A DNA stretch of 64,000 nt. It comes from FEN-1219 sp963744305 (GTDB lineage: Bacteria; Pseudomonadota; Gammaproteobacteria; Steroidobacterales; Rariloculaceae). Positions within the stretch are counted from its first letter, which is position 1; every line of letters begins with the position of its first letter. The notes beneath the pieces were generated by a model, which saw only the letters and a list, made by a program, of their open reading frames with translations, was not told the origin of the DNA and made no database searches. This document shows, piece by piece, positions 9,522 through 19,926 of the stretch. A program made the translations under genes and the position numbers. The DNA is taken from assembly GCA_963744305.1 (NCBI GenBank), contig CAVUTF010000007.1:186001-250000 (forward strand). The letters are read 5' to 3'.

Positions 9522-11590
9522 TCAGCGGAAGTGGTAGGCGAGCGTCACACCGGCGTAGCCATTGCGCCCCGGGGCCGGCTCGTAGTACCGGCTTTGGAAC
9601 GGGTTCAGGCGCACGTTCGCCGTGTATTCCTCGTCGAACAGGTTGTTGACGCCGAGGAAAGGCGAAAGCTGGAACTCGCCGAGATCGAGGTCATAGCCGA
9701 AGCGCATTCCTGCGACGGTATAGCCGTCGATGACGGTCGTGTTCGCGTTGTCGCCGAATTGCTCGTCTACGTAGATGGTCTCGCCGGCTATGAACCACCC
9801 GCCCGGATGCGTGTAGGCGAGCTCGCCGAACACGACGTTTTCCGCCGTGCCTGGAATCATCGTTGCCGCTGAAGCGTCCCGAAGTTGGTGAACTTGAAGT
9901 CGGAATACGTGTAGCTCACCGTGCCCGCGAGAGGCGGTCGGTCGGATTGAACATGAACGAGAACTCCAGGCCGTCGCGCTTCGACTCGCCCGCGTTCTCG
10001 AACGCGTTTCGGCCGGGTACGACTTCGAACGGAATCAGCTCGTCTTCGACGTCGATCGTAAACAGCGCTACCTCGTACCGATTGCGGTCGCTGAGCGTTC
10101 CGCGCAGACCGACTTCGAGATTGGTTGCAGTCTGCGGCTCCAGCAAGAGATTGAAGCCCCCGGTACCGTCCGGTTTGTTGAATTCCGTGGTCGTCGGCGT
10201 CTCGAACGCGGTCGAGTACGTCGCGTAGAGATTCGACTCCTCGCCCAAGTCGAAGCACCACGCCCACCATCGGGCTCGTGTCGTCGAACTTTTTCGAGCC
10301 AGAGTCGTTGAAGCCGTCGGCGAAATACCGGTCCGTGACCTCGAATTCCACCTCGTCGAAACGCACGCCCATGGTCAACTGCAGTCGTTCGGTCACGCTG
10401 AGCTCGTTCTGCAGGAACACGCCTGCGCTCGTGACGTGCTCGTTTTGGTCGAAACCGAGCGGGCCCTGAACGCCGTTGATGTTGTTGTACCGCCGCCGCT
10501 CGTCGTCCTGGTCGTCGAAGTCGGTTCCGGCCACGAGCCGATTCGGCCGATCCAGGAAGATTCCGTCGTAGCTGTAGCTGAACCCGCCGCCCATGAACTC
10601 GCGGTCGAGGTCGACAATGCCGTTGACGAGCGTCGGCAGCAAATTGCCGAAATCTCGCCACGCGTAGTAGTTGCGCGCGGTGATCGAATGATGCTCGCCG
10701 AGCGGCATCGAGTAGACGAAGCCGACGCGCGTTTGATCGAGCGACTCGCCGGCGTCGAATGTCACATTGGCCGGGAACGCGGCGCGCGGGTTCGCAGCGA
10801 CCTGCGCCGCCGTGAGGCCGCCAGCGTCGTCGGAAATCGGTTGATCGGTGAAGTTCACGACCGTCAGGAGCTCTCGATCCTTGCCCAAGTCGAGGCCGAA
10901 CCGACCCGTGAGCTGCTTGTTCTCCGCGTGGCTTTGCTGGCGCCAGCCTTCGTAGTCGGTGTCGGACAGGCTGATCAAATAGTCGAGGCGTTCGCCGCGG
11001 CCGCCGGCTTTGAGCTGAACCTTCTGAAAGTCGTCGCTGCCACCGGCCAGGCGCATCTCCGCAAACGGCTCTTCCGAGCCGCTTTCGGAAACCACGCTGA
11101 TCACGCCGCCGGACGCGTTGCCGTACAGAGAGGAGCTCGGCCCGCGAATGACTTCGATCTGGCTCGTCGCGCCCAAGTCGATGCTGTCGACGGAACCTTG
11201 GCCGTCGGGCAAAGTCTCGGGAATGCCGTCGACGAGCACTTTGATGCCGCGGATGCCGAATTGTGCGCGCGCGCCGAAGCCGCGAATGGACACTCGCAGG
11301 TCCTGCGCGAAGTTGAACCGGTTCTGCATGAACAATCCGGGCACGCTTCCCAGGGATTCGTCGAGCGCTAGCTGTTGGCGCGCGAGTTGAATGGTGTCCT
11401 GGTCGATGATGCTGACGGCGGCCGGCGTGTGCGCGAGATCGCGCTCGATCATCGTCGCCCGAACGATGATCTCATCGAGCGGATTCGCGCTCGTCGGAGC
11501 GCTCGTTTGCTGGGCGCCGGCGGTGAACGCGATCAGTGTCGCAGACAGGAGCGAGTAGGCGAGGCGGCGCGACGGATGGATTTGCGTCAT
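9522..11590 (-). CDS. TonB-dependent outer membrane receptor (frameshifted)
   Basis: The start MTQIHPSRRLAYSLL with TAGAQ is a signal peptide. The plug domain follows (LDEIIVRATMIERDLAHTP, then RVSIRGFGARAQFGIRGIKVLVDG, VIRGPSSSLYGNASGGVI). After it comes the 22-strand barrel ending in the aromatic GVTLAYHFR typical of outer membrane proteins. The plug resembles FecA-type siderophore or metal-chelate receptors, but the ligand is not determinable. Frame breaks lie near 10250, 9935 and 9860; the first fits one extra base. The corrected length is near 690 residues. No TonB/ExbBD or regulator gene adjoins it, so it probably stands alone. Confidence 0.88.
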
Positions 11591-11686
11591 GGGATTGCCG
11601 TACCACGAGTTGTGTGCCGCCGTATCATGACCCATGGACCTAGGTGGTGCAACGATTCAGCCACAACCCAGAGAGGCTGCGAAGCG

Positions 11687-11720
11687 CGCCGATCGCGCGC
11701 ATCACGATCGGCGTGGTTTT
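11687..11720 (+). terminator. Terminator-like hairpin ahead of the TerC-family gene
   Basis: CGCCGATCG (11687-11695) and CGATCGGCG (11705-11713) form a perfect 9-base-pair stem with a 9-base loop, followed by TGGTTTTT on the plus strand. No plus-strand gene ends here, so it may be an attenuator in the leader of the TerC-family gene. Confidence 0.5.
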
Positions 11721-11770
11721 TCGGGCACACTAGTCGCGAAACGGATGTGGACAGGGACGAGTAGGTAACC

Positions 11771-12406
11771 GTGGATTTCATCTCAATGCCGGAGCTCGTA
11801 GCGCTGCTCCAAGTGGTGCTCGTGGATCTGGTGCTCGCGGGTGACAACGCGATCGTGGTCGGGATCGCCGTGGCGGGGCTGCCGGTCGAGCAGCGGCTCC
11901 GCGTCATGGTGCTCGGCATCGCGGCCGCAACCGTGCTGCGAATCGTGTTCGCGGCATTTACCGTGCAGCTCCTGCAGATCATCGGCTTGCTGCTGGCGGG
12001 CGGCCTGCTATTGCTGTGGGTGAGCTGGAAGCTGTGGCGAGAGCTCCGGGACGGCCGCCTGACGCATCGAGTCGAGGAAGGGGCGGCCGCGGCCAACCTC
12101 GGCGTCGACGCGCCCGTGGGGCCGCAGCACAAGACGATGCGCCAGGCGGTCACGCAGATCGTCGTCGCGGACGTGTCGATGTCGCTCGACAACGTGCTCG
12201 CGGTCGCCGGCGTCGCGCGCGAGCACGCTTGGGTACTCGTCTTCGGTCTCGCCTTGTCCGTCGCGTTCATGGGTCTCGCGGCCGCCGTGATCGCTCGGCT
12301 CCTGAACCGGCATCACTGGATCGCGTACGTGGGCCTCGCGTTGATCTTCTACGTGGCGCTGAGGATGATCTGGGAAGGCGCGTTCGAGATCGCGCAAGCC
12401 GTGTAG
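11771..12406 (+). CDS. TerC-family integral membrane protein
   Basis: A 211-residue, multi-helix membrane protein. LVDLVLAGDNAIVVGIA near the N-terminus and VADVSMSLDNVLAVAGVA in the second half are the duplicated acidic D-N motifs typical of TerC/YjbE/Alx proteins, which are linked to manganese efflux and loading of exported metalloproteins. The GTG at 11771 is the furthest upstream start; an ATG at 11786 in the same frame is possible. It converges with the thioesterase gene with one base between them. Many relatives have manganese riboswitches upstream; I see only a terminator-like hairpin here. Confidence 0.85.
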   Translation: MDFISMPELVALLQVVLVDLVLAGDNAIVVGIAVAGLPVEQRLRVMVLGIAAATVLRIVFAAFTVQLLQIIGLLLAGGLLLLWVSWKLWRELRDGRLTHRVEEGAAAANLGVDAPVGPQHKTMRQAVTQIVVADVSMSLDNVLAVAGVAREHAWVLVFGLALSVAFMGLAAAVIARLLNRHHWIAYVGLALIFYVALRMIWEGAFEIAQAV

Positions 12407-12407
12407 C

Positions 12408-12869
12408 TCAACGCGCGCGTTTCGCGAAGACGACGTACTTGCCTTCGAAGCGTACGGCCGGCGCATCCGCGCCGTCGATGGTGCAGCTCATCATGAACGT
12501 CGCGCGCCCCGAGGACGCAAGCTCATCCAGCGCGGCGCGCTCGCCGTCGCCAGTGGGTGCACGGCAAACGATCTCTCCGGTCACGGCTTTGTGATAGTCG
12601 ATGCGGCTCTCCGAGACCACAATGCGCCCGTGCTGGTCTCGCTCGCGCATGGCGAGCCAAACTTTTCCCCAACACGTGAGCACGCAGACCGCGAACAGGC
12701 TCCCCGCGAACGCGGTGCCGTGGAGGTTGCGGTTGGGCGTGAGCGGTGCGCGCACGCGTAACTCGCCTTCGCTGAAGCTCGATACCTCGACGGCCATCGC
12801 CGCTGCGAGCGGAATTTCGGCATGCCAGGTTGCTTGGAGCTCGGCGCAGAGGGGATTCGCATCTTGCAC
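12408..12869 (-). CDS. YiiD-C-type hotdog thioesterase
   Basis: A protein of about 153 residues of the putative thioesterase family related to the C-terminal domain of YiiD. The segment PNRNLHGTAFAGSLFAVCVLTCWG is the family core and hotdog helix. A GTG start at 12869 gives an N-terminus (VQDANPLCAELQATWHAEIP) of typical length. The expected activity is hydrolysis of an acyl thioester; the substrate is unknown. No acetyltransferase domain is attached, unlike full-length YiiD. Confidence 0.75.
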   Translation of the reverse strand: MQDANPLCAELQATWHAEIPLAAAMAVEVSSFSEGELRVRAPLTPNRNLHGTAFAGSLFAVCVLTCWGKVWLAMRERDQHGRIVVSESRIDYHKAVTGEIVCRAPTGDGERAALDELASSGRATFMMSCTIDGADAPAVRFEGKYVVFAKRAR

Positions 12870-13053
12870 GCGCGCAAGTATCGCACGCCGTCCCTCGCGG
12901 GAAAGTGCACGATCGTGGGGCGGCCGAGCGTGAACACGCCCACGTACGGGGCAAGTTTCCAGCGCTCCAATCGACAACACGCCGCTCTGCGCGCGAAAAC
13001 GCGTGGCATGCTTCTTGCTCCGCTCACGCATCGGGAATTTGGTGGAGGTCGCA

Positions 13054-13269
13054 ATGGCGAGGCGGTCGACCGAGACGCGCGCGATCGAGCGGGACTTTAC
13101 AGCGCTGATTGCAGAGCGAGCGTACTTCAGGGCCGAGCGACGCGGGTTCGTGCCAGGTTTCGAGCTCGATGACTGGCTCGCGGCCGAGCGCGAAGTCATC
13201 GCAGATGTGCCTCCTGCCGGCAAGCCCACGAGTACGACGAGCCGCCGCAAGAACGGCGCCAAGAAATAA
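13054..13269 (+). CDS. DUF2934 small protein
   Basis: A 71-residue protein with the DUF2934 pattern IAERAYFRAERRGFVPGFELDDWLAAERE followed by a basic tail (SRRKNGAKK). ATG at 13054 follows GGTGGAGG. The domain is common in proteobacteria and has no established biochemical role. It precedes glgP by about 40 bases on the same strand and may be co-transcribed; several DUF2934 genes neighbour glycogen genes, so a link is possible but unproven. Confidence 0.75.
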   Translation: MARRSTETRAIERDFTALIAERAYFRAERRGFVPGFELDDWLAAEREVIADVPPAGKPTSTTSRRKNGAKK

Positions 13270-13311
13270 GAAGCAACTCGCGTCTTGAGTCCGGGGGCGA
13301 CGACAACGGTG

Positions 13312-15841
13312 ATGCGGCCCACGCACGCCGACATGGATATCGATAAGGAGGCGATCAAGCGCGCCTTCCTCGACAAGCTTTTCTACATCCAAGGCAAGTT
13401 TCCGAAGCTCGCGACGCTCACCGACTATTACATGGCCCTGGCCTACACAGTGCGCGATCTGATGTTGCGCCGCTGGGTCAGCACCGCCGCCGCGTATACG
13501 ACGCAGCGCGCGCGCACGGTGAGCTATCTTTCAGCCGAGTATTTGATCGGTCCGCATCTCGGCAACAATCTGATCAACCTCGGCATCTACGACGAGGTCC
13601 GCGGGGCAATCCAAGAGCTCGGGCTCGACTTCGATACGCTGCTCGCGCAAGAGGCGGAGCCCGGCTTGGGCAACGGCGGGTTGGGCCGTCTCGCGGCGTG
13701 CTTCATCGATTCCCTCGCGACGCTGGAGATACCGACACTCGCGTACGGAATCCGTTACGAGTTCGGCATCTTCCACCAAGAGATCGTCGACGGCTGGCAG
13801 GTCGAGAAGACCGACAAGTGGCTCACCTACGGCAATCCGTGGGAGATCGCCCGCCCCGAATGGGCGGTCGAGGTCAAGCTGGGCGGACACACGGAACGCT
13901 ACGTGGACGACTCCGGGCGCCTGCGCGTGCGCTGGCTGCCCGCCAAGGTCGTGAACGGCGTTCCTTACGACACGCCGATCCTGGGCTACCGAAACAATAC
14001 CGCGAACACCTTGCGGCTATGGCGTGCCGAAGCGCCGGAGTCTTTCGACTTCGCAGTGCACAACCGCGGCGATTATTACGGCGCCGTCAATCAGAAGATC
14101 ATCTCCGAGAATCTGAGCAAGGTGCTCTATCCAAACGATGACCAACTACGCGGCAAGGAGCTGCGGCTCGAGCAACAGTACTTTTTCGTGTCGTGCTCTC
14201 TGCAGGACATGCTGCGCGTTTTGAACGTGCAGCGCATTCCGGTGGAACGGTTCCACGAGAAATTCGCGGTGCAGCTGAATGACACGCATCCGGCGATCGC
14301 TATCGCCGAGCTGATGAGGCTGCTCGTGGACAACCACGCGATCGCTTGGGAGACGGCGTGGGACATCACCTGCCGCACGATGGCGTACACCAATCATACG
14401 TTGCTGCCGGAGGCGCTCGAGTATTGGCCCCTTGCGCTGCTGGGCCGCGTGTTGCCGCGGCACTTGGAGATCATCTACGAGATCAATGCGCGATTCCTCG
14501 ACGACGTGCGCCTGAGCTGCCTCGGTGACGAGTCGAAGGTGGCCGCGCTGTCCATCATCGACGAGCATGGCGAACGCTACGTGCGCATGGCGCATCTTGC
14601 GTGCGTCGGGAGCCACGCCGTGAACGGCGTTGCGGACTTGCATACGGAGCTCCTGAAGCGCGACGTGCTCGGCGAGTTCTATCGGCTTTGGCCGCAACGC
14701 TTCTCGAACAAGACGAACGGCGTCACCCCGCGCCGCTGGCTCGTGCTCGCGAACCCGCGATTGTCGGCCCTGCTCACGGAGACGGTCGGAGATACCTGGG
14801 CGCGAAACCTGAACGAGCTTCGGGCGCTCGAGCCGTTCGTTGAAGACGCGCAATTTCGCGAGCGATGGGCCTCGATCAAGCGGGCGAACAAGGTGGACCT
14901 CGCGGCGCGCATCGCGCGGCACGCCGAGAGCGCCGTCGATCCGGACTCGCTGTTCGACGTCCAGGTGAAACGCATTCACGAATACAAGCGCCAGCACCTT
15001 TCGATTTTGCACGTTGTCGCGCTCTATCATCGTTTGAAGTGCGGCCTCGGCGGCGGACGCAGTGCCGCGTACTTTCGTGTTCGCCGGCAAAGCGGCGCCG
15101 GGGTACCACATGGCGAAGCTGATCATCAAGCTGATCAACAGCGTCGGCTCCGTGCTGAATCGCGATCGAGAGACGCGCGACCGGCTGCGCGTGATCTTCC
15201 TCCCGAACTTCAACGTGACCAACTCGCAACCGATCTATCCGGCTGCTGATCTGTCGGAGCAGATCTCGACGGCTGGCAAGGAAGCGTCCGGTACGGGCAA
15301 CATGAAGTTCGCGATGAACGGTGCGCTTACGATCGGGACGCTCGACGGAGCCAACGTGGAGCTGCGCGAGGAGGTGGGGGCCGAGAACTTCTTCCTGTTC
15401 GGGCTCACTGCTCACGAGGTGGAGCGCATGCGCCGCGACGGCTATCGCCCGATCGACTGGTACCACGGCAACGCCGAGCTCGCCGCGGTCATCGACCTGA
15501 TAAGCAGCGGCTTCTTCTCGCGGGGCGATCCCGAGCTGTTCCAGCCGCTGGTTCGCAGTCTCCTCGATTGGGACCCCTATTTCGCGCTCGCCGATTTCAA
15601 AGAGTATGTCGATTGCCAACGGCGCGTGGAGCAAACGTTCCGCCAGCGCGAGCAGTGGACGCGAATGTCCATTCTGAACGCCGCGCGCACGGGAAAGTTC
15701 TCGTCCGATCGGACGATCCGCGAGTATTGCCGCGACATCTGGGCCGTCCAAAGCGTGCCGATAAAGCGCACGTCCCAGATCGAGGTCAGCCAGGACTTCG
15801 ACGACACGATGGGAGCGCTGCAAGCGGTCGCCGCCCTCTGA
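13312..15841 (+). CDS. glgP: Glycogen/starch/maltodextrin phosphorylase (one frameshift)
   Basis: It removes glucose units from alpha-1,4-glucan as glucose-1-phosphate using pyridoxal phosphate. EAEPGLGNGGLGRLAACFIDS is the N-terminal substrate and phosphate region. GKEASGTGNMKFAMNGALTIG contains the PLP-binding lysine and its flanks. Corrected length is about 840 residues, normal for GT35. One extra base near 15045-15060 separates the first three quarters from the rest. ATG at 13312 is chosen; a TTG at 13285 and an ATG at 13333 share the frame. A debranching-type enzyme that would complete glycogen breakdown is encoded at 46.9-49.1 kb. Confidence 0.93.
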
Positions 15842-15916
15842 CCCCGGTAATGCTATGATCGGCGGCAAACGCCGGTGCCGCGAGAGCGGCGCTAGAACCA
15901 AGAAGGGGGACGAACA

Positions 15917-16849
15917 ATGAACCGCAAACAACGCCTTTCAGTCTGCTCGCTGCCGCTCACGCTCCTCGTCGCCTACGCCTCATCGGCGCAAACCCCCGCG
16001 GCGCCCGCGCCTGCCGCGCCGCCGCAGCAGGACTTCTCCAAGGTGGAGATCAAGGTTCACAAAGTGGCGGGCAACGTCCACTACCTCGAGGGCCAGGGCG
16101 GCAACGTCGGCGTGCTCGTCGGCGACGACAGCGTGATCATGATCGACGATCAGTTCGCGCCGCTCACGGACAAGCTCATCGCGGCGGTGAAGACGCTGTC
16201 GAGCAAGCCAATCAAGCTGCTCATCAACACGCACGTTCACGGTGATCACACCGGCGGCAACGAGAACATCGGCAAGATGGGCATCGACATCCTCGCGCAC
16301 GACAACGTGCGAGCGCGTCTCGGGAAAGGCCTGAACGGCGCAGCGCCGTACCCGACGGTCGCACTGCCCGTGATCACCTACGGAGACACGGTCGCGCTGC
16401 ATTTCAACGGCGAAGACTTAGAGGTCGGGAAGTTGCCGCCCGCACACACGGACGGCGACAGCTACATCCGGTTTCGCAACGCCGACGTGATCCACGTCGG
16501 CGACGTGTTCAGGACGACCGGGTATCCCGGCGTCGACGTCGGCAACGGCGGCAGCGTCAAGGGCACGATCGAGGCACTGCAGAAGATCGTCGACATGGCC
16601 GGGCCGAACACGCAGATCATTCCGGGACACGGCGTCGTGTCGTCGCGCGAAGACATCATCGAGTTTCGACGCAAGACGATCGAGCTGCAGCGGCGCATCA
16701 CGGATCTGATCAAGCAAGGGATGACGCTCGAGCAGGCCATCGCCGCGAAGCCCAGCGCCGACATGGATGCGGCGTTCGGCTCGCCGATGCCGGCCGTGAC
16801 GGAACGTTTCGTGACGGCGTTCTACAACTCGATCAAGAGCGAGATGTAA
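15917..16849 (+). CDS. Exported metallo-beta-lactamase-fold hydrolase
   Basis: A 310-residue protein with a signal peptide (basic MNRKQR, a hydrophobic stretch, then SSAQ). Metal ligands are clear: THVHGDHTGG (HxHxDH), a histidine in LPPAHTDGDS, the aspartate in HVGDVF, and the histidine in IIPGHG. The pattern resembles periplasmic MBL hydrolases of the quinoprotein-relay/B3-like group more than a confirmed antibiotic-degrading lactamase, so the substrate is open. AAGGGGG lies just before the ATG. No cofactor or partner gene adjoins it. Confidence 0.85.
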   Translation: MNRKQRLSVCSLPLTLLVAYASSAQTPAAPAPAAPPQQDFSKVEIKVHKVAGNVHYLEGQGGNVGVLVGDDSVIMIDDQFAPLTDKLIAAVKTLSSKPIKLLINTHVHGDHTGGNENIGKMGIDILAHDNVRARLGKGLNGAAPYPTVALPVITYGDTVALHFNGEDLEVGKLPPAHTDGDSYIRFRNADVIHVGDVFRTTGYPGVDVGNGGSVKGTIEALQKIVDMAGPNTQIIPGHGVVSSREDIIEFRRKTIELQRRITDLIKQGMTLEQAIAAKPSADMDAAFGSPMPAVTERFVTAFYNSIKSEM

Positions 16850-16877
16850 CGCGATCGCGGATCGCCTGCGGAGCGCT

Positions 16878-17955
16878 TTGAGCCGGCCGAAGGTATTGAT
16901 CTATAGGCCGGTGGACGAGGGCGGCACGTCGCACGGTCTAATGGCGGCTGCGGGCTGCGAAGTGGTCGTCGGCGGAGCCCGACGCTGCCCGCACCCGGCT
17001 CGAGCGAGCTTGCGCGCGGCGCCGATGCGCTGCTCGGCGCGACGTTTCGCTTCGGCGTGATCGATCGCGAGTTTCTGCAGATCTCGCCGCGCTTGCGGAT
17101 CGTTTCCAAATACACGATCGGCGTCGAGGACGTCGATCTCGACGCCGCGAACGATCTCGGCATCCTCGTCGCCTATTGCCCCACCGAAGCCAACTGGGGC
17201 GGCGTTGCCGAGGGCACGCTCGCGTTGCTGTTGACCTTGCTCAAGCGCGTCCGCGAGCGGGACCGCCAAGTGAAGGGGGGCGGCTGGCGCGACCCGCCGT
17301 ATTACGGCACGTATCTGGGCGCACGCGGCGACGGTTACGCGGGCATCACGATCGGCATCGTCGGCTTGGGGCGCGTCGGCTCACGCGTCGCGGAGCTGCT
17401 CGCGCCGTGGCGCGTGCGGCTGCATTGCTTGCGATCCGTACGTGGCGGCGGAGAAGTTTGCGCACTACGGCGTCGAGCGCGTCGACTTGAAGACGCTGCT
17501 CGAGCTGTCGGACGTCGTGACCCTGCACTGCAATCTCACGTCCGAAACGCGGAACCTCATCGGCGCCGAGGAGCTTCGAGCGCTGCGGCGCACCGCCGTG
17601 CTGATCAATACCGCGCGCGGCGCGATCGTCGATCTCGCGGCGCTTTGCGACGCGCTCGACGCCGGCGCGCTTGCCGCCGCGGCCCTCGACGTGCTGCCGG
17701 AGGAGCCGCCGGCCGCCGCTGCACGGATCTTGAGCTACGGCGATCGCGTGCTCCTGTCGCCGCACATGACTGCGGCGAACCAAGGCGGCACGCTCGGCGC
17801 CGCGATACCGTGGGCCACCGAGGCGACGCTCGCCGCGCTGCGCGGCGAGACGCCGAAGTACGTCTACAATGACGCGGCGTTGGACAAATGGCGTGCGCGG
17901 TTCGGCGGCCGATCGCTGCTGGGCGCGCCCGGCGAAAGGCGGAAGCGACCGATGA
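16878..17955 (+). CDS. D-isomer-specific 2-hydroxyacid dehydrogenase (frameshifted)
   Basis: An NAD-dependent dehydrogenase of the PGDH/formate-glyoxylate reductase superfamily. The Rossmann motif is GITIGIVGLGRVGSRVAELL; the catalytic region includes INTARGAIVDLAALCDALDAG and the terminal LLSPHMTA with the catalytic histidine. TTG at 16878 begins MSRPKVLIYRPVDEGG. Two extra bases lie within 16975-17050 and one near 17430. In the sequence as given, the last piece runs without a stop into the ABC gene. One more extra base would restore a TGA at 17953-17955 overlapping the next ATG as ATGA. The substrate is unknown. Confidence 0.8.
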
Positions 17956-18746
17956 TTCACGTGCAGAACCTGGCCAAGACCTTCGGCGACGTGAAAGCCG
18001 TCGACGGCGTGTCGTTCGACGTTCACCCGCGCGAGATCTTCGCCTTCCTCGGGCCGAACGGCGCGGGCAAGACTACGACGATCCAAATGCTCACGACGTT
18101 GCTCAGGCCCACGAGCGGCACGATCGCCGTAGACGGTCTCGATCCGGTCACGCGGCAGCTCGACGTGCGGCGCCGGTTCGGGATCGTTTTTCAGGACCCT
18201 AGCCTCGACGAGGAGCTGACGGCGTACGAGAACATGGACTTGCATGGCGTGCTCTATCACGTACCGCGCCGCACGCGCGCAGAGCGCATCGAGACGCTGC
18301 TCAAGCTGTTCGAGCTTTGGGATCGGCGCACGGCACTGGTCAAGACGTTCTCCGGCGGCATGCGGCGGCGGCTCGAGATTGCGCGCGGTTTCCTGCATAC
18401 GCCGAAGATCCTGTTTCTGGACGAGCCGACGCTCGGCCTCGATCCGCAGAGCCGCAATCAGCTGTGGACGCACGTCCGCGCGTTGAACGAGAGCGAAGGC
18501 GTGACCGTTTTTCTCACGACCCACTACATGGACGAAGCCGAGCGCGTCGCGCATCGCGTCGCGATCATCGATCACGGCCGCATCGTCGCGCAGGGCACGG
18601 TGGCCGACCTGAAGCAACAAACCGGCACGGACTCGCTCGAGCAAGCATTTCTCAAGCTCACGGGCTCGACGATCCGCGACGAGCGCGTCGACGGCACGGA
18701 TCAGATGCGCCAAATGGCGCGCATGTGGCAAAGGAACAAGCGATGA
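17952..18746 (+). CDS. ABC-2-type exporter, ATP-binding subunit
   Basis: The nucleotide-binding subunit of an ABC exporter. It has Walker A (GPNGAGKTT), Q-loop (FQDPSLDEELTAYENMDLH), signature SGGMRRRLEIARGF, Walker B (ILFLDEPTLGLDPQ) and the switch histidine in LTTHYMDEAE. The DrrA/NodI-like C-terminal extension ends in WQRNKR. The ATG at 17952 is chosen because the ABC fold begins there; upstream codons belong to the dehydrogenase. Its stop overlaps the permease ATG (ATGA at 18743-18746), so the subunits are coupled. The substrate is not predictable; relatives export drugs, polysaccharides or lipids. Confidence 0.92.
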   Translation: MIHVQNLAKTFGDVKAVDGVSFDVHPREIFAFLGPNGAGKTTTIQMLTTLLRPTSGTIAVDGLDPVTRQLDVRRRFGIVFQDPSLDEELTAYENMDLHGVLYHVPRRTRAERIETLLKLFELWDRRTALVKTFSGGMRRRLEIARGFLHTPKILFLDEPTLGLDPQSRNQLWTHVRALNESEGVTVFLTTHYMDEAERVAHRVAIIDHGRIVAQGTVADLKQQTGTDSLEQAFLKLTGSTIRDERVDGTDQMRQMARMWQRNKR

Positions 18747-19489
18747 ACGTCATCTACATCCTGTGGCTGCGCGAAGTGAAGCGCTATTTCCGCTCGCGGC
18801 CGCAAATCATCGCTTCGCTCGGCCAACCGCTGCTGTATCTGCTCGTCCTCGGTTTCGGTCTCGGCGCGGTCTTTCAGAACGCCGGGCAGGGCAGCTATCT
18901 GCAGTTCATCGCGCCGGGTGTCATCGGCATGGGGATTCTGTTCACTTCGATTTTCTCCGGCATCGGACTTCTCTGGGACCGGCAATTCGGTTTCCTCAAA
19001 GAAACGTTGGTTGCCCCGGTTCCGCGTCTGCAGATCATGGTGGGGCGAACGCTCGGCGGCGCAACGATCGCGATGATTCAGGGCGCGCTCGTGCTCGGCG
19101 TTTGCTTGCTCGCAGGTTTTCGGCCGGCCGGCTTCGCCGCGGTGCCGCTGGCTCTCGCTTTCATGGCGCTGATCGCGATCGTTTTCGCCGCGCTCGGAAC
19201 GGCGATCGGCTCAACTCTGCGCGACATGCAGGGTTTTCAGCTGATCATGAACTTCCTCGTCATGCCGATTTTCTTTCTTTCCGGGGCGCTGTTTCCGTTG
19301 AGCAATCTCCCGACGGCGCTGACCGTGGCGACGCGCTTGGATCCGCTGTCGTACGGCATCGACGGCTTGCGCGGCGCCCTAATCGGGCTGTCGGAGATCG
19401 GCGTCGCGCTCGATGCGGCGGTTCTCGCAGTCGTCGCGTCGGTGTTCCTCGTTCTCGGCGCTTGGTCGTTCTCGAAGATTCAGGTGTGA
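18743..19489 (+). CDS. ABC-2-type exporter, membrane permease
   Basis: A 248-residue permease with about six hydrophobic segments: near residues 25-45 (PLLYLLVLGFGLG), 58-78, 105-130, 135-160, 165-190 (IMNFLVMPIFFLSGALFPL) and 220-245. The PLSNLPTALTVATRLDPLSYGIDGLRG block is the hallmark of ABC-2 (DrrB/NodJ-type) permeases. It pairs with the ATPase through an ATGA overlap to form a two-gene exporter with no periplasmic adaptor. Confidence 0.92.
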   Translation: MNVIYILWLREVKRYFRSRPQIIASLGQPLLYLLVLGFGLGAVFQNAGQGSYLQFIAPGVIGMGILFTSIFSGIGLLWDRQFGFLKETLVAPVPRLQIMVGRTLGGATIAMIQGALVLGVCLLAGFRPAGFAAVPLALAFMALIAIVFAALGTAIGSTLRDMQGFQLIMNFLVMPIFFLSGALFPLSNLPTALTVATRLDPLSYGIDGLRGALIGLSEIGVALDAAVLAVVASVFLVLGAWSFSKIQV

Positions 19490-19516
19490 AGGTCCCCAAC
19501 ACGAATGGGTGCAACG

Positions 19517-19923
19517 ATGCGCAAATACGTTGTTCTCGCCGTAGTAGCGACTGCTCGCGGGTGTGGTTCCGCCCGCGCGTCGCTCATCACTCGTTTCCGG
19601 TGCATTTCGTGCCGGGCAAGCTGATCACGGTGGAAGGCGTCGTCACGGACTTCTCGTTCCGCAATCCGCATGGCCTGCTGCATTTCACGGTGACAGACGC
19701 GGCGGGCGCGGGCGTTGAATGGAAAGCGGAGACGAATTCGCCGAACATCCTGCGCCGCCGCGGGTGGACGGAGGACTCGATCAAGCCCGGCGACCGCGTC
19801 AAGATCGAGGGCTATCCGGCTCGGGACGGCTCGCAGTTCATGCGCGTCTATCGTGTGATCTACGCTGACGGGCACGAGCTCGTCGGCCAACGGCCGGACC
19901 CGAACGCGCCGGCGGAGGATTGA
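19517..19923 (+). CDS. DUF6152 exported protein (frameshifts in signal peptide)
   Basis: The mature part begins HHSFPVHFVPGKLITVEGVV and contains FSFRNPHGLLHFTVTD, the conserved core of DUF6152. The signal peptide (MRKYVVLAVVA, then a hydrophobic stretch) is broken by two probable indels between 19545 and 19590. Corrected length is about 135 residues. The function of DUF6152 is not established; its members are small exported beta-rich proteins. It lies 28 bases after the ABC permease and four bases before the next exported-protein gene. ATG at 19505 is an alternative start. Confidence 0.7.
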
Positions 19924-19926
19924 ACG

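Noticed and set aside
10436..11371. A 311-codon plus-strand frame inside the TonB receptor
   Set aside because: It has no recognisable domain, and the receptor plug and barrel on the minus strand account for the region.
15842..15916. GC-rich complementary segments after glgP as a terminator
   Set aside because: The pairing (CGGC with GCCG) is short and ambiguous and no T tract follows.
15917..16849. Calling the MBL-fold protein an antibiotic beta-lactamase
   Set aside because: The HxHxDH motif is shared by many hydrolases, and the flanking sequence does not match a known lactamase clade by eye.
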